DNA of 64,000 bases from Moorena sp. SIOASIH. GTDB taxonomy: Bacteria; Cyanobacteriota; Cyanobacteriia; Cyanobacteriales; Coleofasciculaceae. Where the stretch lies: contig NZ_JAAHIH010000001.1 of the NCBI RefSeq assembly GCF_010671925.1, positions 485,053-549,052 on the forward strand. Direction: 5' to 3'. The position numbers and the translations under genes are program-made. The notes below the pieces were generated by a model. It made no database searches. It saw only the letters and a list, made by a program, of their open reading frames with translations, and was not told the origin of the DNA. Of the stretch, positions 1-8,905 are shown one piece after another (position 1 is the first letter of the stretch; every line of letters begins with the position of its first letter).

Positions 1-1287
1 CTGTGTTGTCATCTGGGCCTTGAGACTTAAGGAAGAATTCTCTGGGGCAATTTCCGCCACCATCATTCCTGGCTGCACCACTGAACCGGCACCAGGAATC
101 GGGAAATCAAATATCGTCCCATTTACCGGAGATTTGATCACCCGTTGAGACAACTGAAATCTTAACCCCTCTATCTGACTATTATTCTGAGCAATATCAG
201 CCTCAAGTCTAGAAATTTCTGCCTCCATATTTTTAAAATTCTCCTCAGAGCGAAGTATAGCCAATTTCCCGGCTTCGACTAAACTCTGATAACTTTTCTG
301 TTGCTCCCGTAGACGCAACTGCGCTTGTTCAATCTCTGCTTCGGTTTGGCGCAAGGTGCGCTCATAACTACTCTCTTGCTCCGTTAACCGTAACTTCGAT
401 TGCTCGAGCTCTGATCGGGTTTGTTCATACAACCGTTGCCGATCTTGAGCCATATCTTCCCGGTCTACCAACTGAATTTCCGAAACAATCCCCTCATTAA
501 ATGCATCTCTAAACCGTGCCACCTCCCGCTTCGCATTTTCCATGCGATTTTCCATGAGATTATAAGCCAGTTGACTATGATCTAGCAATTGCTTGGCCTG
601 ATTTAACTGGGCCAATTGTTCTGTTTTTTGTAAATTATAAGATTTCTTAAGGGCTGCTAAAGTTTGTCGCACTTGTTCAACCTGGGCCAACTTCTCCAAC
701 TGCTGGGCTTGATTTTGTTGCTCCTGAGTTTGAAGGGCGATCGCTAACTGATTTTTCATCAATTTTAACTGATTAAGCTGATTTTGTTGACCTTCCAATC
801 GCTTTTGGGACTGCTGGATCTCAGTCTGGACTAATTCCGATTCTAGTTCAACTAAATTCTGCCCAGCTTTTACGGATTCTCCTTCCTTTACATAAAGTTT
901 AGCTACAGTTCCCATCACAGATGAATCTAACCGAATCGTCTTATCTTTGGGTTCTAGTCGTCCCCTAGCACTCCCAGTTTCATCGATTTTAAAAAACATT
1001 GCCCAAGGAACAAGGACACTAATAAATATTACCAATAAATACAACAACCCTCTAGTCCAAGCTTGGGGGAGACTATCGAGAAGTTCTTTGGTAGCAAAAG
1101 ACCAATCCTCCCTGGAGTCATCTTTCTTCAAAACCTCTAGCTTAGGAGACGTTAAATTTTGCTCAATCTGTTTATAATCCTGGAGGTGTGGAGACATTAA
1201 ATCCTGTTCAATTTGTTTGGCATCCTGGAGTTTAGTCGCAGTTCGTCCATTCGATGAATTAGTCATTTGTTCTTTATTATTTGTCAT
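1..1287 (-). CDS. HlyD-family membrane fusion protein (3' end outside window)
   Basis: This is the periplasmic adaptor of a type I secretion or ABC export system, open to the left edge (429 codons visible). The ATG at 1287 begins MTNNKEQMTN. A soluble N-terminal arm of about 80 residues is followed by one membrane segment (LLYLLVIFISVLVPWAMFF). Next comes a short biotinyl-lipoyl-like strand (AGQNLVELESELV), a long Gln/Glu-rich coiled coil of about 200 residues, and the return lipoyl half (VIKSPVNGTIFDFPIPGAG). The order and length are those of HlyD adaptors. It lies on the same strand 238 bp after the C39-ABC exporter gene and is its likely partner. The gap is filled by dispersed repeats, so co-transcription is uncertain. 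Confidence 0.9.
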   Translation of the reverse strand, partial: MTNNKEQMTNSSNGRTATKLQDAKQIEQDLMSPHLQDYKQIEQNLTSPKLEVLKKDDSREDWSFATKELLDSLPQAWTRGLLYLLVIFISVLVPWAMFFKIDETGSARGRLEPKDKTIRLDSSVMGTVAKLYVKEGESVKAGQNLVELESELVQTEIQQSQKRLEGQQNQLNQLKLMKNQLAIALQTQEQQNQAQQLEKLAQVEQVRQTLAALKKSYNLQKTEQLAQLNQAKQLLDHSQLAYNLMENRMENAKREVARFRDAFNEGIVSEIQLVDREDMAQDRQRLYEQTRSELEQSKLRLTEQESSYERTLRQTEAEIEQAQLRLREQQKSYQSLVEAGKLAILRSEENFKNMEAEISRLEADIAQNNSQIEGLRFQLSQRVIKSPVNGTIFDFPIPGAGSVVQPGMMVAEIAPENSSLSLKAQMTTQ

Positions 1288-1302
1288 TTTTTATATAGCA
1301 AA

Positions 1303-1515
1303 GGGAGTAGGGAGTAGGGAGTAGGGAGTAGGGAGTAGGGAGCAGGGGATAAGCATTAAGCTATCAGCGATCAGCTATCAGGATATGCCCATAGCGCATA
1401 TGCTTAGATGGGCATATCTCCAGAGTTTCAATTCTCTAAAATCCCGAACTATTAAATTCTCCCTAAAGAGGTTTATTTTAAGCATGATAGCTGACGGCTG
1501 ACGGCTGACAGCTTA
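1303..1515. repeat. STRR (GGGAGTA)n and dispersed CAGCT/ACGGCTG repeat
   Basis: A GGGAGTA heptamer array (1303-1348) abuts a roughly 160-bp dispersed repeat. The repeat includes GCTGACGGCTGACGG, a TTTAAGCATGATAGC block and a CATATGCTTAGATGGGCATA palindrome. The same unit, inverted, occurs at about 22511-22725, including the AATTTAATAGTTCG core. It separates the exporter gene from its HlyD partner. Confidence 0.8.
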
Positions 1516-1525
1516 CGTGTGGTAA

Positions 1526-4300
1526 TTACTGGGTTACAGTGACCTGTTGTTGGTTTAGGTAATAGAAATGTCCGCGCTTTTCCATCAATTCCCGATAAGT
1601 TCCACTCTCAATTAATATTCCTCTATCCATCACTAAAATTAAATCGGCATTCCGAATTGTTGATAACCGATGAGCAATTACTAATGTCGTCCGTCCCTTT
1701 AAAATTGTATTTAAGTTTCGTTGAATAATTCGTTCTGATTCTGGATCTAAATGAGAGGTAGCTTCATCTAAAACCAACAATTTGGGATTGCCCATCAGTG
1801 CTCGTGCGATCGCAATCCGTTGTCGTTGTCCCCCGGACAACATTCCTCCCCCTTCCCCGATCTGAGTGTCATAGCCCATAGGCAAGTCTTGAATAAACTC
1901 ATGGGCTCCTGCTAATTGAGCCGCTTTCATCACGTGCTCTAAATCAGCGGAAGGATGACAGAGGCTAATATTTTCCTGAATGGTTCCCCCAAACAGGAAG
2001 GTATCTTGGTCTACCACTCCCATTTGCGATCGCAAGGACTGTGTCGTTATCGAGGTAATATCCAATCCATCAATCAACACCTTACCATCGGTAGGGGGAT
2101 AAAACCCCAACACCAACTTAGAAATCGTCGTTTTCCCGGAACCACTGCGTCCCACTAGGGCTACCATTTGTCCAGGCTTGACCTCAAAACTGAGATTTTC
2201 CAGCACATTGGTATCACTGTCATCGTGATAGCGAAAGGTGAGATTCTCAAACCGAATATGACCCTGGAGTTGACTTAAGGTTACCTTATCTTGCTGCTGT
2301 AAATCCTCCTCCGGTTCGGCATCGAGGACATCATTAATCCGTTCCACAGAAATTAACACCTCCTGCAGCTTATTCCATACCACCGTCAGGCGTTGGAACG
2401 GAGACGTAAATTTCCCTAGCACCATATTAAAGGCTACCAACTGTCCAATGGTTAACTGGTCGTTAATCACCAGGGACGCTCCAAACCAGAGCAAACCCGT
2501 ACTCGTCACCGCTTCGAGGGTACCACTAACCATTTGCAGCTGAGTATTAAACACATGTCCAGAAAACCCAATCTTGATCGCTTTATTCAGCAACTCCTCC
2601 CAATGCCACCGCACTGTCTGTTCTACCGCCGAGGCTTTCACCGTCCTTACTCCAGACAGAGCTTCAATCAAATAACTATTCTGCTTAGTACTGGCATAGA
2701 AAATTTCCCGAGAAATCCGTCGTAAAAACGGTGCGGTCACCAATGCCAAGATCGAAAACGGTGGTACGATCACTAGCGCTAGCAGTGCCATCTGCCAGTT
2801 GTAGGAAAACATCATGCCCCCATAGATAAAGACAGTGATCAAATCCAGCAGAATCGACAAGGTCTCACCGGTCATGAACTGCTCAATCTTGCGGTTTTCC
2901 TGCACCCGTGATACGATGTCTCCTACATAACGGGACTCAAAGTAACTCAAGGGCAATCGGAAGGTATGGCGAATAAACCCCACTATCAGCGCCAAATCAA
3001 TCCTTTTCGCCGTGTGAACCAGTAGATACTGCCGCAACCCTGTCATCGCCACCCGGAAGAAGCTAAACAACAGTAATCCCAGCACTACTGTTGTTAAGGT
3101 TACCTGTGAGCGCTGCACCACCACCCGGTCTAGAATCAACTGGGTGAAGATAGGCGTAACCAATCCAAACAGCTGGAGAAATATTGATGCTATCAAGATT
3201 TCCACCAGCATCAGCCAATGAGGCTTAATTAACTCAAAGAACTGCCAGACAGATGTAGAGGACTCCTTAGTATCCTTAAACTTTAGGGTTGGTTCCAGTA
3301 GCAGGGCATAACCGGTCCAATCCTGATTAAACTCCCGATGGGTGAGGTTGCGTTGCTCAAGAGCTGGGTCACATACCACCACATGGGTTTTAGTAATCTC
3401 ATAGACAACAATAAAATGTTTCCCCTCCCAGTGAACAATTGCTGGTAACTTCTGCTTCGCCAACTCATCGAAACTAGCTTGCACCGGACGAGTGGAAAAG
3501 CCAACACTTTCCGCAGCAAAGCACAGTCCTCGGAGGGATGAGCCATCCCGGTTGACATTGGCCAAATTCCGCAAGCGATTTAAACTAAACTGCTTCCCCC
3601 AGTAGCGAGACACCATCACCAAACAGGCTGCACCACAATCGCTAGCACTCTGTTGAGCATAAAATGGATAGCGCCTACTCACCCGTTGAAACCAATGTCC
3701 CACACGCTGAGCGGGATGGGGGAAGAAAGCTTTCTTGATTTTTTTCTGGGACTTGGTTTTTTGAGGGGATCCAGAGGTGAGATAAGTGGCGGGAGTGGGG
3801 GAGTGAGCTGGGGCAGGATTTTGCGTTCGCATTTGGCACTTGGAGTCTCGCAATCGTGCCTTATTCCACAAATGGTCTCGGATTTGGGGATACCGATCCA
3901 TTAGAGCCAACACCACATCCGCTGGTAGAAAGCACAGCTTCAAATTCACTGAAGCTCTAGCCAAATAGGGTTCCAAGTCAACTTCTGGGAACAAGGTTAA
4001 TTCCCCAAAAGACTCCTCGGTTTCCAAAGTAGTGATTAATTCACCTGCCCCATCAAGTAGTCTCACCTTACCAGCGATAATGATATAGATCCCAGCATTA
4101 GTATTGGGATTAGTATTGGAATTAGTATTGGGATTACTATTGGGATTATTACTTCCTGCGTGCCAAAACTTGCCCACCTTAGGCTCTTTGAATTGACATC
4201 GTTTGAGGACGCGCTGGAATTCTGATGGAGACAGAGAATATCCCAGAGTCTTACTCAATTGTTGAGGAGAAATTATTGGAGCAGATGAACTTTTAACCAT
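1526..4300 (-). CDS. CNBD-peptidase C39-ABC transporter (SunT/HetC-like exporter)
   Basis: An inner-membrane ABC exporter, 924 residues, that should cleave a leader and export a peptide. Order: cyclic-nucleotide-binding-like domain (about 20-150) carrying an Asn/Pro/Thr low-complexity insert at 52-68; linker; C39 cysteine protease (about 215-335) with Cys222 in SASDCGAACL, His295 in GKHFIVVY and Asp311 in CDPA; six-helix ABC membrane domain (about 360-650); ATPase with Walker A GRSGSGKTT, signature LSGGQRQR, Walker B LLVLDEATSHLD and H-loop IAHRLST. All catalytic residues are present. The start overlaps the stop of the upstream HTH gene by 8 nt, so the two are probably translationally coupled. 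The family architecture matches cyanobacterial HetC-like and bacteriocin exporters. The cargo is not identifiable: no double-Gly peptide is adjacent. Confidence 0.93.
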   Translation of the reverse strand: MVKSSSAPIISPQQLSKTLGYSLSPSEFQRVLKRCQFKEPKVGKFWHAGSNNPNSNPNTNSNTNPNTNAGIYIIIAGKVRLLDGAGELITTLETEESFGELTLFPEVDLEPYLARASVNLKLCFLPADVVLALMDRYPQIRDHLWNKARLRDSKCQMRTQNPAPAHSPTPATYLTSGSPQKTKSQKKIKKAFFPHPAQRVGHWFQRVSRRYPFYAQQSASDCGAACLVMVSRYWGKQFSLNRLRNLANVNRDGSSLRGLCFAAESVGFSTRPVQASFDELAKQKLPAIVHWEGKHFIVVYEITKTHVVVCDPALEQRNLTHREFNQDWTGYALLLEPTLKFKDTKESSTSVWQFFELIKPHWLMLVEILIASIFLQLFGLVTPIFTQLILDRVVVQRSQVTLTTVVLGLLLFSFFRVAMTGLRQYLLVHTAKRIDLALIVGFIRHTFRLPLSYFESRYVGDIVSRVQENRKIEQFMTGETLSILLDLITVFIYGGMMFSYNWQMALLALVIVPPFSILALVTAPFLRRISREIFYASTKQNSYLIEALSGVRTVKASAVEQTVRWHWEELLNKAIKIGFSGHVFNTQLQMVSGTLEAVTSTGLLWFGASLVINDQLTIGQLVAFNMVLGKFTSPFQRLTVVWNKLQEVLISVERINDVLDAEPEEDLQQQDKVTLSQLQGHIRFENLTFRYHDDSDTNVLENLSFEVKPGQMVALVGRSGSGKTTISKLVLGFYPPTDGKVLIDGLDITSITTQSLRSQMGVVDQDTFLFGGTIQENISLCHPSADLEHVMKAAQLAGAHEFIQDLPMGYDTQIGEGGGMLSGGQRQRIAIARALMGNPKLLVLDEATSHLDPESERIIQRNLNTILKGRTTLVIAHRLSTIRNADLILVMDRGILIESGTYRELMEKRGHFYYLNQQQVTVTQ

Positions 4301-4937
4301 TGGTACTAAAGCTTATCCTATTTGTGTAAGACAGCATAATCGGTGAAGAATCAGGGAGAACAGCTGATTGCAAGTCATGAATCATAATGCTAACCCCACT
4401 CATCCCATTCTCAGTCGTCTTTGACTGAGCCTTACTGGATTTTCTAGGTCGAGTGGACAATCCCATCTCTTTGAGCAACCGATTCACATGGCGAGGGCTA
4501 ATTTCAACCCCCAATTCCTTAGCCAAATGCTGACTTAACCAATGAGCTGTCCAGCGCCGAAATGAATAGCCACAGTCCCTAGGACTCTGTTTTACCAGTT
4601 CCTGCAACCGTTCAAGATATTGCTCATTAACCGCCTTAGGGCGACCAATGGGATTATCCTGCCAATTGAGTGCTTGACCCGTGCGAGCCATCAGCATCCA
4701 ATGCCTAGCTGTCGCTGGGCAACAGCCCAAGGCTTGCCCAATTTCAGCTTGAGATTTCCCCTGATCCGCTAGCAGCATAATTTGAATACGCTGACGGTAT
4801 TTTTGTGATAGATCCAATTCCAAACTTTTTTGCAGGAGCTTTTTTTGAAATGGGGTTAAATATCTCCCTGTGGTAGTACCTGCGCCCTTTTGATCAGCTC
4901 GTAATTTATCTCGTAATTGATGTCCTAACATAGCCAT
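4293..4937 (-). CDS. Transposase-derived winged-HTH protein without DDE domain
   Basis: A 214-residue protein made almost only of the N-terminal DNA-binding part of IS630-type transposases. A first HTH (about 45-85, RIQIMLLADQGKSQAEIGQAL) is followed by a GRP linker motif (IGRPKAVNEQ) and a second winged helix (about 100-165, RHVNRLLKEMGLSTRPR). There is no DDE catalytic core: after residue 175 the sequence is short and unlike a transposase. The stop overlaps the exporter ATG by 8 nt, which argues for a domesticated regulator of the export operon rather than a dying transposase. An alternative is a recently truncated IS630 remnant that happens to sit upstream. No terminal inverted repeats were recognised around it. 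Confidence 0.7.
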   Translation of the reverse strand: MAMLGHQLRDKLRADQKGAGTTTGRYLTPFQKKLLQKSLELDLSQKYRQRIQIMLLADQGKSQAEIGQALGCCPATARHWMLMARTGQALNWQDNPIGRPKAVNEQYLERLQELVKQSPRDCGYSFRRWTAHWLSQHLAKELGVEISPRHVNRLLKEMGLSTRPRKSSKAQSKTTENGMSGVSIMIHDLQSAVLPDSSPIMLSYTNRISFSTNG

Positions 4938-5390
4938 GACTAATGGATCTGTTGATTATCGCTTCATCCTCAAGTTGACTCGGTCATAGTTTGCAACTTA
5001 AACCTTATATTTTTGATTAGCAAACTAAATTCATTGATAATTTAACCTGTAATTAATTGCTTGGTTAGCAGGTTATTTAGCTAAGTAATCAGTCTACATT
5101 ATTATTATAAAAATAGTCTACATATTTTTTTTATCAATGCTAAAATTTATGAAAGCTTCATGAACTTATAGCAACTAATTTGATGACCTTTAGATAGGCT
5201 ACTTGGATCTATAAATAACAGAAAAAACCGCCAGATTTATATAAAAGTTATGTTAATCTTGAGTAAGATTCTGTGAAGTTAAACTCAAAACTGCTCAAAA
5301 TAAACTGATAATATTATTTTTTTTTAAGAGACCTCAGCAATTTGTCGGAAAACCATCAGCTAAATTACTGAAAATAGTGATGGGTCCCGG
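4938..5390. other. AT-rich upstream region of the export operon
   Basis: About 450 bp of strongly AT-rich sequence with no convincing ORF. It should hold the minus-strand promoter of the HTH/exporter operon. No single -35/-10 pair stands out enough to call. Confidence 0.4.
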
Positions 5391-5396
5391 GTGCGG

Positions 5397-5519
5397 GGGT
5401 GTGGGGAGAGAGGGGGAAGTGTGGGAAGTGTGGGAAGTGTGGGGAGAGAGGGAAGTGTGGGGAGAGAGGGAAGTGTGGGGAGAGAGGGGAGTGTGGGGAG
5501 AGGGGGGAGTGTGGGGAGA
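5397..5519. repeat. Tandem repeat, GTGTGGGGAGAGAGGGAA type
   Basis: G-rich tandem array built from GGGAAGTGT nonamers and an 18-bp GTGTGGGGAGAGAGGGAA unit. The open frames across it are repeat translations (for example ERGKCGERGKCGE), not genes. Confidence 0.9.
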
Positions 5520-5550
5520 CTCATAAGGGTAGGTTTTTTACATTTCGGTC

Positions 5551-5659
5551 GGGAATCGGGAATCGGGAATCGGGAATCGGGAATCGGGAATCGGGAATCG
5601 GGAATCGGGAATCGGGAATCGGGAATCGGGAATCGGGAATCGGGAATCGGGAATCGGGA
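5551..5659. repeat. STRR (GGGAATC)n, about 15 copies
   Basis: Perfect heptamer array, about 15.5 uninterrupted units, the longest pure GGGAATC run in the window. Heptanucleotide STRRs are an established feature of filamentous cyanobacteria. Uniform copies suggest recent expansion. Confidence 0.95.
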
Positions 5660-5737
5660 ACTTCCGATAAAAGAAGATTAGGAACAACAGCAGAGGATTT
5701 CTTGGCGTGATGAGAAATCACGATTGGGTTTGATGAT

Positions 5738-5981
5738 ATAGCAATTCTCATTTTGGTGAGGTACTTTGCTTATCCTTTTAAGGCAGATGGCAGAAGTCAT
5801 AGGGCATTAATTTTGAAGCTCTTAAAGGCAATCAGCGCCAAGAAATCCTGTACCTCATCGGTATGATAAACGCGGGTATAGCGTTTGAGATACTTATGAG
5901 GTACATTCAATTTTCCCGCTTAGCCACTCCCGACTCCCGACTCCCGACTCCCGACTCCCGACTCCCGACTCCCGACTCCCT
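5738..5981. repeat. TATAGC-type inverted-end element(s) plus (GACTCCC)n array
   Basis: TATAGCAATTCTCATTTTGG followed by TGAGGTAC opens one copy of the inverted-end family. The facing end, TGTACCTCATCGGTATGATA and onward, lies near 5850. A second left end (TATAGCGTTTGAGATACTTA) follows directly and runs into a GACTCCC heptamer array at about 5926-5981. Confidence 0.65.
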
Positions 5982-6097
5982 TAATGGAGTGTGGCGAGAT
6001 GGGGGAGAGGGGCATTGCACATTACCCCAAAATTCAGTTTTATTAAGTTTTGTATACTAATTAAGGTAAAAGCGAAGGTAAAAGCGATCGCATAATC

Positions 6098-6940
6098 ATG
6101 ATCAAAAAGGTGCAAATATGGGTAAACATAATGGTTATAGCTGTCTTTTTCCTCTCAGGCTGTGGTGATGGTGACCCCAAGAGCGAGACTAAGCCTACAG
6201 CAGGGAATGGCAAGCTGCAATTTCGGGCTAACGGTGAAGACTTTGTCCGACAGGGCTTTGTTTCCAAAGACCGTTGGCAAATATCTTTCGATCGGGTTTA
6301 CATCAACCTAGCGGACATGACAGCTTACCAAACTAACCCTCCCTTTAACCCCGATACAGTAAAGGAAATCTCAGTCCAAGAAAAAATTATCCTCCCCAAT
6401 CCCAAAACCATCAATTTAGCGGAGGGGGGAGAGAATGCCGAGCCAATTCTGATTGCTGAGATAGCTGATGCGCCAACTGGTCATTACAATGCTCTTTCCT
6501 GGAAAATGGTCAAAGCCAAGATTGGTCCAGCGATGGGTCAAACCCTGGTGATGGGTGGTAAAGCCAGTAAGCAGGGACAAACCATTGATTTTGTGATCAA
6601 ACTCGACCAAGAGATTGAATACCGGTGTGGTGAATTTATTGGTGATCAGCGCAAAGGGATTCTAGCCAAGGATGGGGAAGCTGATATAGAAGCTACCTTC
6701 CACTTCGATCACATTTTTGGCGATAGTGATGTGACCGCCAATGACCCCCTCAACACTGGTGCGATCGGATTTGAGCCATTAGCTGCACTCGCTAAGGACG
6801 GCAAGCTAGACGTGACAATGGCTCAGCTTCAATCAGGACTTCCAGCTCGCACCTATCAGCAGCTTACTCAAGAGATTCTGCCTAACCTAGGTCATGTCGG
6901 TGAAGGTCACTGTAAATCCACGCCAATTTCCAGGTCATGA
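6098..6940 (+). CDS. Predicted lipoprotein, DUF4382-like
   Basis: A 280-residue exported lipoprotein. The N-terminal membrane segment (IMVIAVFFLSGCGDGD) ends in a lipobox with Cys22 as the expected acylated residue. The mature part is soluble and beta-rich, resembling DUF4382-type periplasmic domains: a DRVYINLADM strand, an IAEIADAPTGHYNALSWKM core, and HFDHIFGD near the end. Histidines and acidic residues are frequent in the C-terminal third (HFDHIFGDSD, LGHVGEGH), which would suit metal binding, but that is inference. It precedes the NikL/CbiM pair by 276 bp on the same strand and may be functionally linked to it. The stop is at 6938-6940. Biochemical function is unknown. Confidence 0.75.
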   Translation: MIKKVQIWVNIMVIAVFFLSGCGDGDPKSETKPTAGNGKLQFRANGEDFVRQGFVSKDRWQISFDRVYINLADMTAYQTNPPFNPDTVKEISVQEKIILPNPKTINLAEGGENAEPILIAEIADAPTGHYNALSWKMVKAKIGPAMGQTLVMGGKASKQGQTIDFVIKLDQEIEYRCGEFIGDQRKGILAKDGEADIEATFHFDHIFGDSDVTANDPLNTGAIGFEPLAALAKDGKLDVTMAQLQSGLPARTYQQLTQEILPNLGHVGEGHCKSTPISRS

Positions 6941-7216
6941 CTTACCCAACACCCTTACTCCAAACCCCAGAGCCTTTTAACCTAGAGTCCTTATCCAGAC
7001 AAGGAAAAATCGAGGGGTAGTCCTATAAAAATCAAACCTGATCAGCTCTGACCCATCTAATTTGCATGACTCTTGAAGAGGGAGAGAGTGGGAGAGGGTC
7101 AGAGGGATTGAGGACTTTTCCCGTTCGCGTAGCGTGGCCAAAGGCCTTAAGTAGAAAATATGCCAATTAAATGCACACTAGCTTAACAGTCAACACTCAA
7201 CAGTTAAGAATTAAGG

Positions 7217-7711
7217 ATGAAGTGGAAAGGTTTGATGCTACTGAGCCTGGTGTCTGTCTTGAGTTGGTCAGTCAATGCTGAGGCTCACGGCACTAGGCTT
7301 GAATCTAAAACTATCGAGGCCATTGAGATTAATGCTAAATATGACACTGGTCAACCTATGTCCAATGCCCAAGTAACCATTTATGCTCCCAACAATCCTA
7401 CCACCCCTTGGCAGACAGGGACTAGTGACACCAACGGCAGGTTTATCTTTGCTCCGGATTACGCTCAGCAAGGAAATTGGACAATTCAGGTGCGCCAAGC
7501 TGGTCACGGTGGCATGATTACTATTACTCTCGGTGAAGAGAATTCTGCTGTAGCGGGTCAGTCATCAGCAGCGGGTAACTCCCTAATGATCTCATCAACC
7601 AGTCCTAGTTACACCCCTGTTCAGAGAATGCTGATGGCAGCTGCTGGTGTCTGGGGATTTGTGGGTACAGCACTCTTTTTCTTAGGGAGGAAAACTAATG
7701 CACATTCCTGA
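7217..7711 (+). CDS. NikL/CbiL-like accessory protein of an ECF nickel/cobalt transporter
   Basis: A 164-residue membrane-anchored periplasmic protein. Signal peptide (residues 1-24, ending VNAEAHG) exposes His25 at or near the mature N-terminus. One carboxypeptidase-regulatory/transthyretin-like beta-sandwich follows (about 30-105: EINAKYDTGQPMSNAQVTIY, GTSDTNGRFIF, WTIQVRQAGHGG). A Ser-rich linker leads to a C-terminal anchor (MLMAAAGVWGFVGTALFFLG). This layout is that of NikL/CbiL components, which assist the CbiM/NikM substrate subunit. Its stop lies 14 nt inside the cbiM start, so the two are translationally coupled. The exact metal cannot be read from sequence. Confidence 0.82.
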   Translation: MKWKGLMLLSLVSVLSWSVNAEAHGTRLESKTIEAIEINAKYDTGQPMSNAQVTIYAPNNPTTPWQTGTSDTNGRFIFAPDYAQQGNWTIQVRQAGHGGMITITLGEENSAVAGQSSAAGNSLMISSTSPSYTPVQRMLMAAAGVWGFVGTALFFLGRKTNAHS

Positions 7712-8375
7712 TGGTATTCTCCCTGCTTCTGTCTGTCTCGCTGGTTATGCAGCTACTGGTGGACTCACTTGGTATGCCCTACGTCGAATTGATCAACATA
7801 AAAACCCCCAGGAGGCAATTCCCAGAGCGTCCTTACTGACCGCTGCCTTTTTTGTAGCATCCTCAATTCACCTCCCCATCCCACCAGCAAGTGTCCATTT
7901 CGTTCTTAATGGCTTGTTAGGGGCAATTTTAGGTTATTATGCCATTCCTGCCATTCTGATTGGTTTGTTCTTTCAAGCAGTTATGTTCCAGCATGGTGGA
8001 CTCTCCACCCTCGGGATAAATGCAGCCATGATGGGAGTATCAGCAATCTTGGCCTATCACCTGTTCCAATTGCGGCGGGTGTTTGGTAAAGGCAATCGAA
8101 TTGTTACTGCTATCTTCAGCTTCTTGGCAGGTGCTGCTGGCTTGGGAGTGGCGACACTAATATTCTTCGTCCTAGTCATTACCAATATTCCTGCTAATTT
8201 TAATGTGGCAGCAGAACGGACAGCAATTTACGGGCTAATGGTTGCTCATATTCCCCTGATGGTGATCGAGGGGTCGTTTTCAGCGGCAGTCGTGTTATTT
8301 TTGCAGCGAGTTCAACCAGAATTGCTAGGGGAATTGGGAAGGGGAAGCAAATACGATATCAAAAGTCAAAAATGA
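7698..8375 (+). CDS. cbiM: CbiM/NikM-family cobalt/nickel ECF transporter S component
   Basis: A 225-residue polytopic membrane protein starting MHIPDGILPASVCL. His2 in this MHIPDG motif is the conserved metal ligand of the CbiM/NikM family. Other family marks are SSIHLPIPPASVHFVLNGLL and FQAVMFQHGGLSTLGINA (the second metal-binding loop). It overlaps the NikL-like gene by 14 nt. The usual transmembrane partner (CbiQ/NikQ) and ATPase (CbiO/NikO) do not follow: the next gene is psaK on the other strand. They are presumably elsewhere in the genome. Family assignment is firm; Ni versus Co is not resolvable here. Confidence 0.92.
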   Translation: MHIPDGILPASVCLAGYAATGGLTWYALRRIDQHKNPQEAIPRASLLTAAFFVASSIHLPIPPASVHFVLNGLLGAILGYYAIPAILIGLFFQAVMFQHGGLSTLGINAAMMGVSAILAYHLFQLRRVFGKGNRIVTAIFSFLAGAAGLGVATLIFFVLVITNIPANFNVAAERTAIYGLMVAHIPLMVIEGSFSAAVVLFLQRVQPELLGELGRGSKYDIKSQK

Positions 8376-8450
8376 TTTTTGACTAATTGGGGCTTCTCCT
8401 ACTGCCCCCTCTCCCCTCTCTTCCCCTGAAGCTAAGTCCTTTTTAAGACC

Positions 8451-8741
8451 TTACAAAACACCACTAGTGGCTAGACCTAAGATGACACCAGCCCCTAGGA
8501 TGTGACCGAGGCTAGTAGTTGCCAAGAGTTCAGGGATACCAAAATTGGCAAACAGTCCAGAGGCACCGGGTAAAGCTGGGCCTTGACCGGGGTTTTTGAT
8601 GGCAAAGCGACCAACAGTAATCGCAAACAGATTACACAAAATCATTACTATCCCCACTGTGGGACTCCACTCTGGGGTCACCGGAACAGAGGTTTCCACA
8701 GCAGCTAAGAAAATTGAGTTAATCAATGCAGTTTCTCCCAT
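8451..8741 (-). CDS. psaK: Photosystem I reaction center subunit PsaK
   Basis: A 96-residue thylakoid membrane subunit of photosystem I with two transmembrane helices. Recognised from TPEWSPTVGIVMILCNLFAI, VGRFAIKNPGQGPALPG and TTSLGHILGAGVILGL. PsaK sits at the periphery of PSI and helps bind antenna chlorophyll. An open frame extends upstream to a TTG at 8792, but those codons fall in an AATCAGC heptamer repeat. The ATG at 8741 (MGETALINSIFLAA) gives a length close to the usual 85-95 residues, so it is preferred. Confidence 0.93.
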   Translation of the reverse strand: MGETALINSIFLAAVETSVPVTPEWSPTVGIVMILCNLFAITVGRFAIKNPGQGPALPGASGLFANFGIPELLATTSLGHILGAGVILGLATSGVL

Positions 8742-8774
8742 ATTGATGAATTGATCAGCAATCAAAGCAACTAA

Positions 8775-8905
8775 GCAATCAGCAATCAGCAATCAGCAAT
8801 CAGCTTTTGAATAAAATAGGTAAGCTTTGGCCTTGGCCAGAGGCCACGCTACGCGAACGTTTAATCTGAGTTACGGCTGACGGCTGACAGCTGACAGCTG
8901 AATGC
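8775..8905. repeat. Dispersed repeat with AATCAGC and CTGACGG heptamers plus GCGTAGC palindrome
   Basis: AGCAATCAGCAATCAGC units and a CGGCTGACGGCTGACAGCTG block flank GGCCAGAGGCCACGCTACG, a copy of the small GTTCGCGTAGCGTGGCC repeat. The same components recur at 53363-53588. Confidence 0.75.

Noticed and set aside
3653..3904. Plus-strand open frame of 83 codons
   Set aside because: It is antisense to the C39-ABC exporter, which has full motif support on the minus strand.
1526..4300. C39 exporter as the dedicated exporter of the NHLP peptide
   Set aside because: It lies about 23 kb away, and the precursor has no C-terminal GG; kept only as a weak possibility.
5551..5659. Regular repeats that could suggest a CRISPR array
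   Set aside because: Units are 7 bp and contiguous, with no spacers. No cas genes are nearby. The same holds for the other heptamer arrays.
5391..5751. Overlapping open frames on both strands (about 76-103 codons)
   Set aside because: They are translations of GGGAATC and GTGTGGGGAGAG arrays with no non-repeat sequence.
8742..8792. Longer psaK start at TTG 8792
   Set aside because: The extra codons lie in an AATCAGC repeat; the ATG at 8741 gives the family-typical length.
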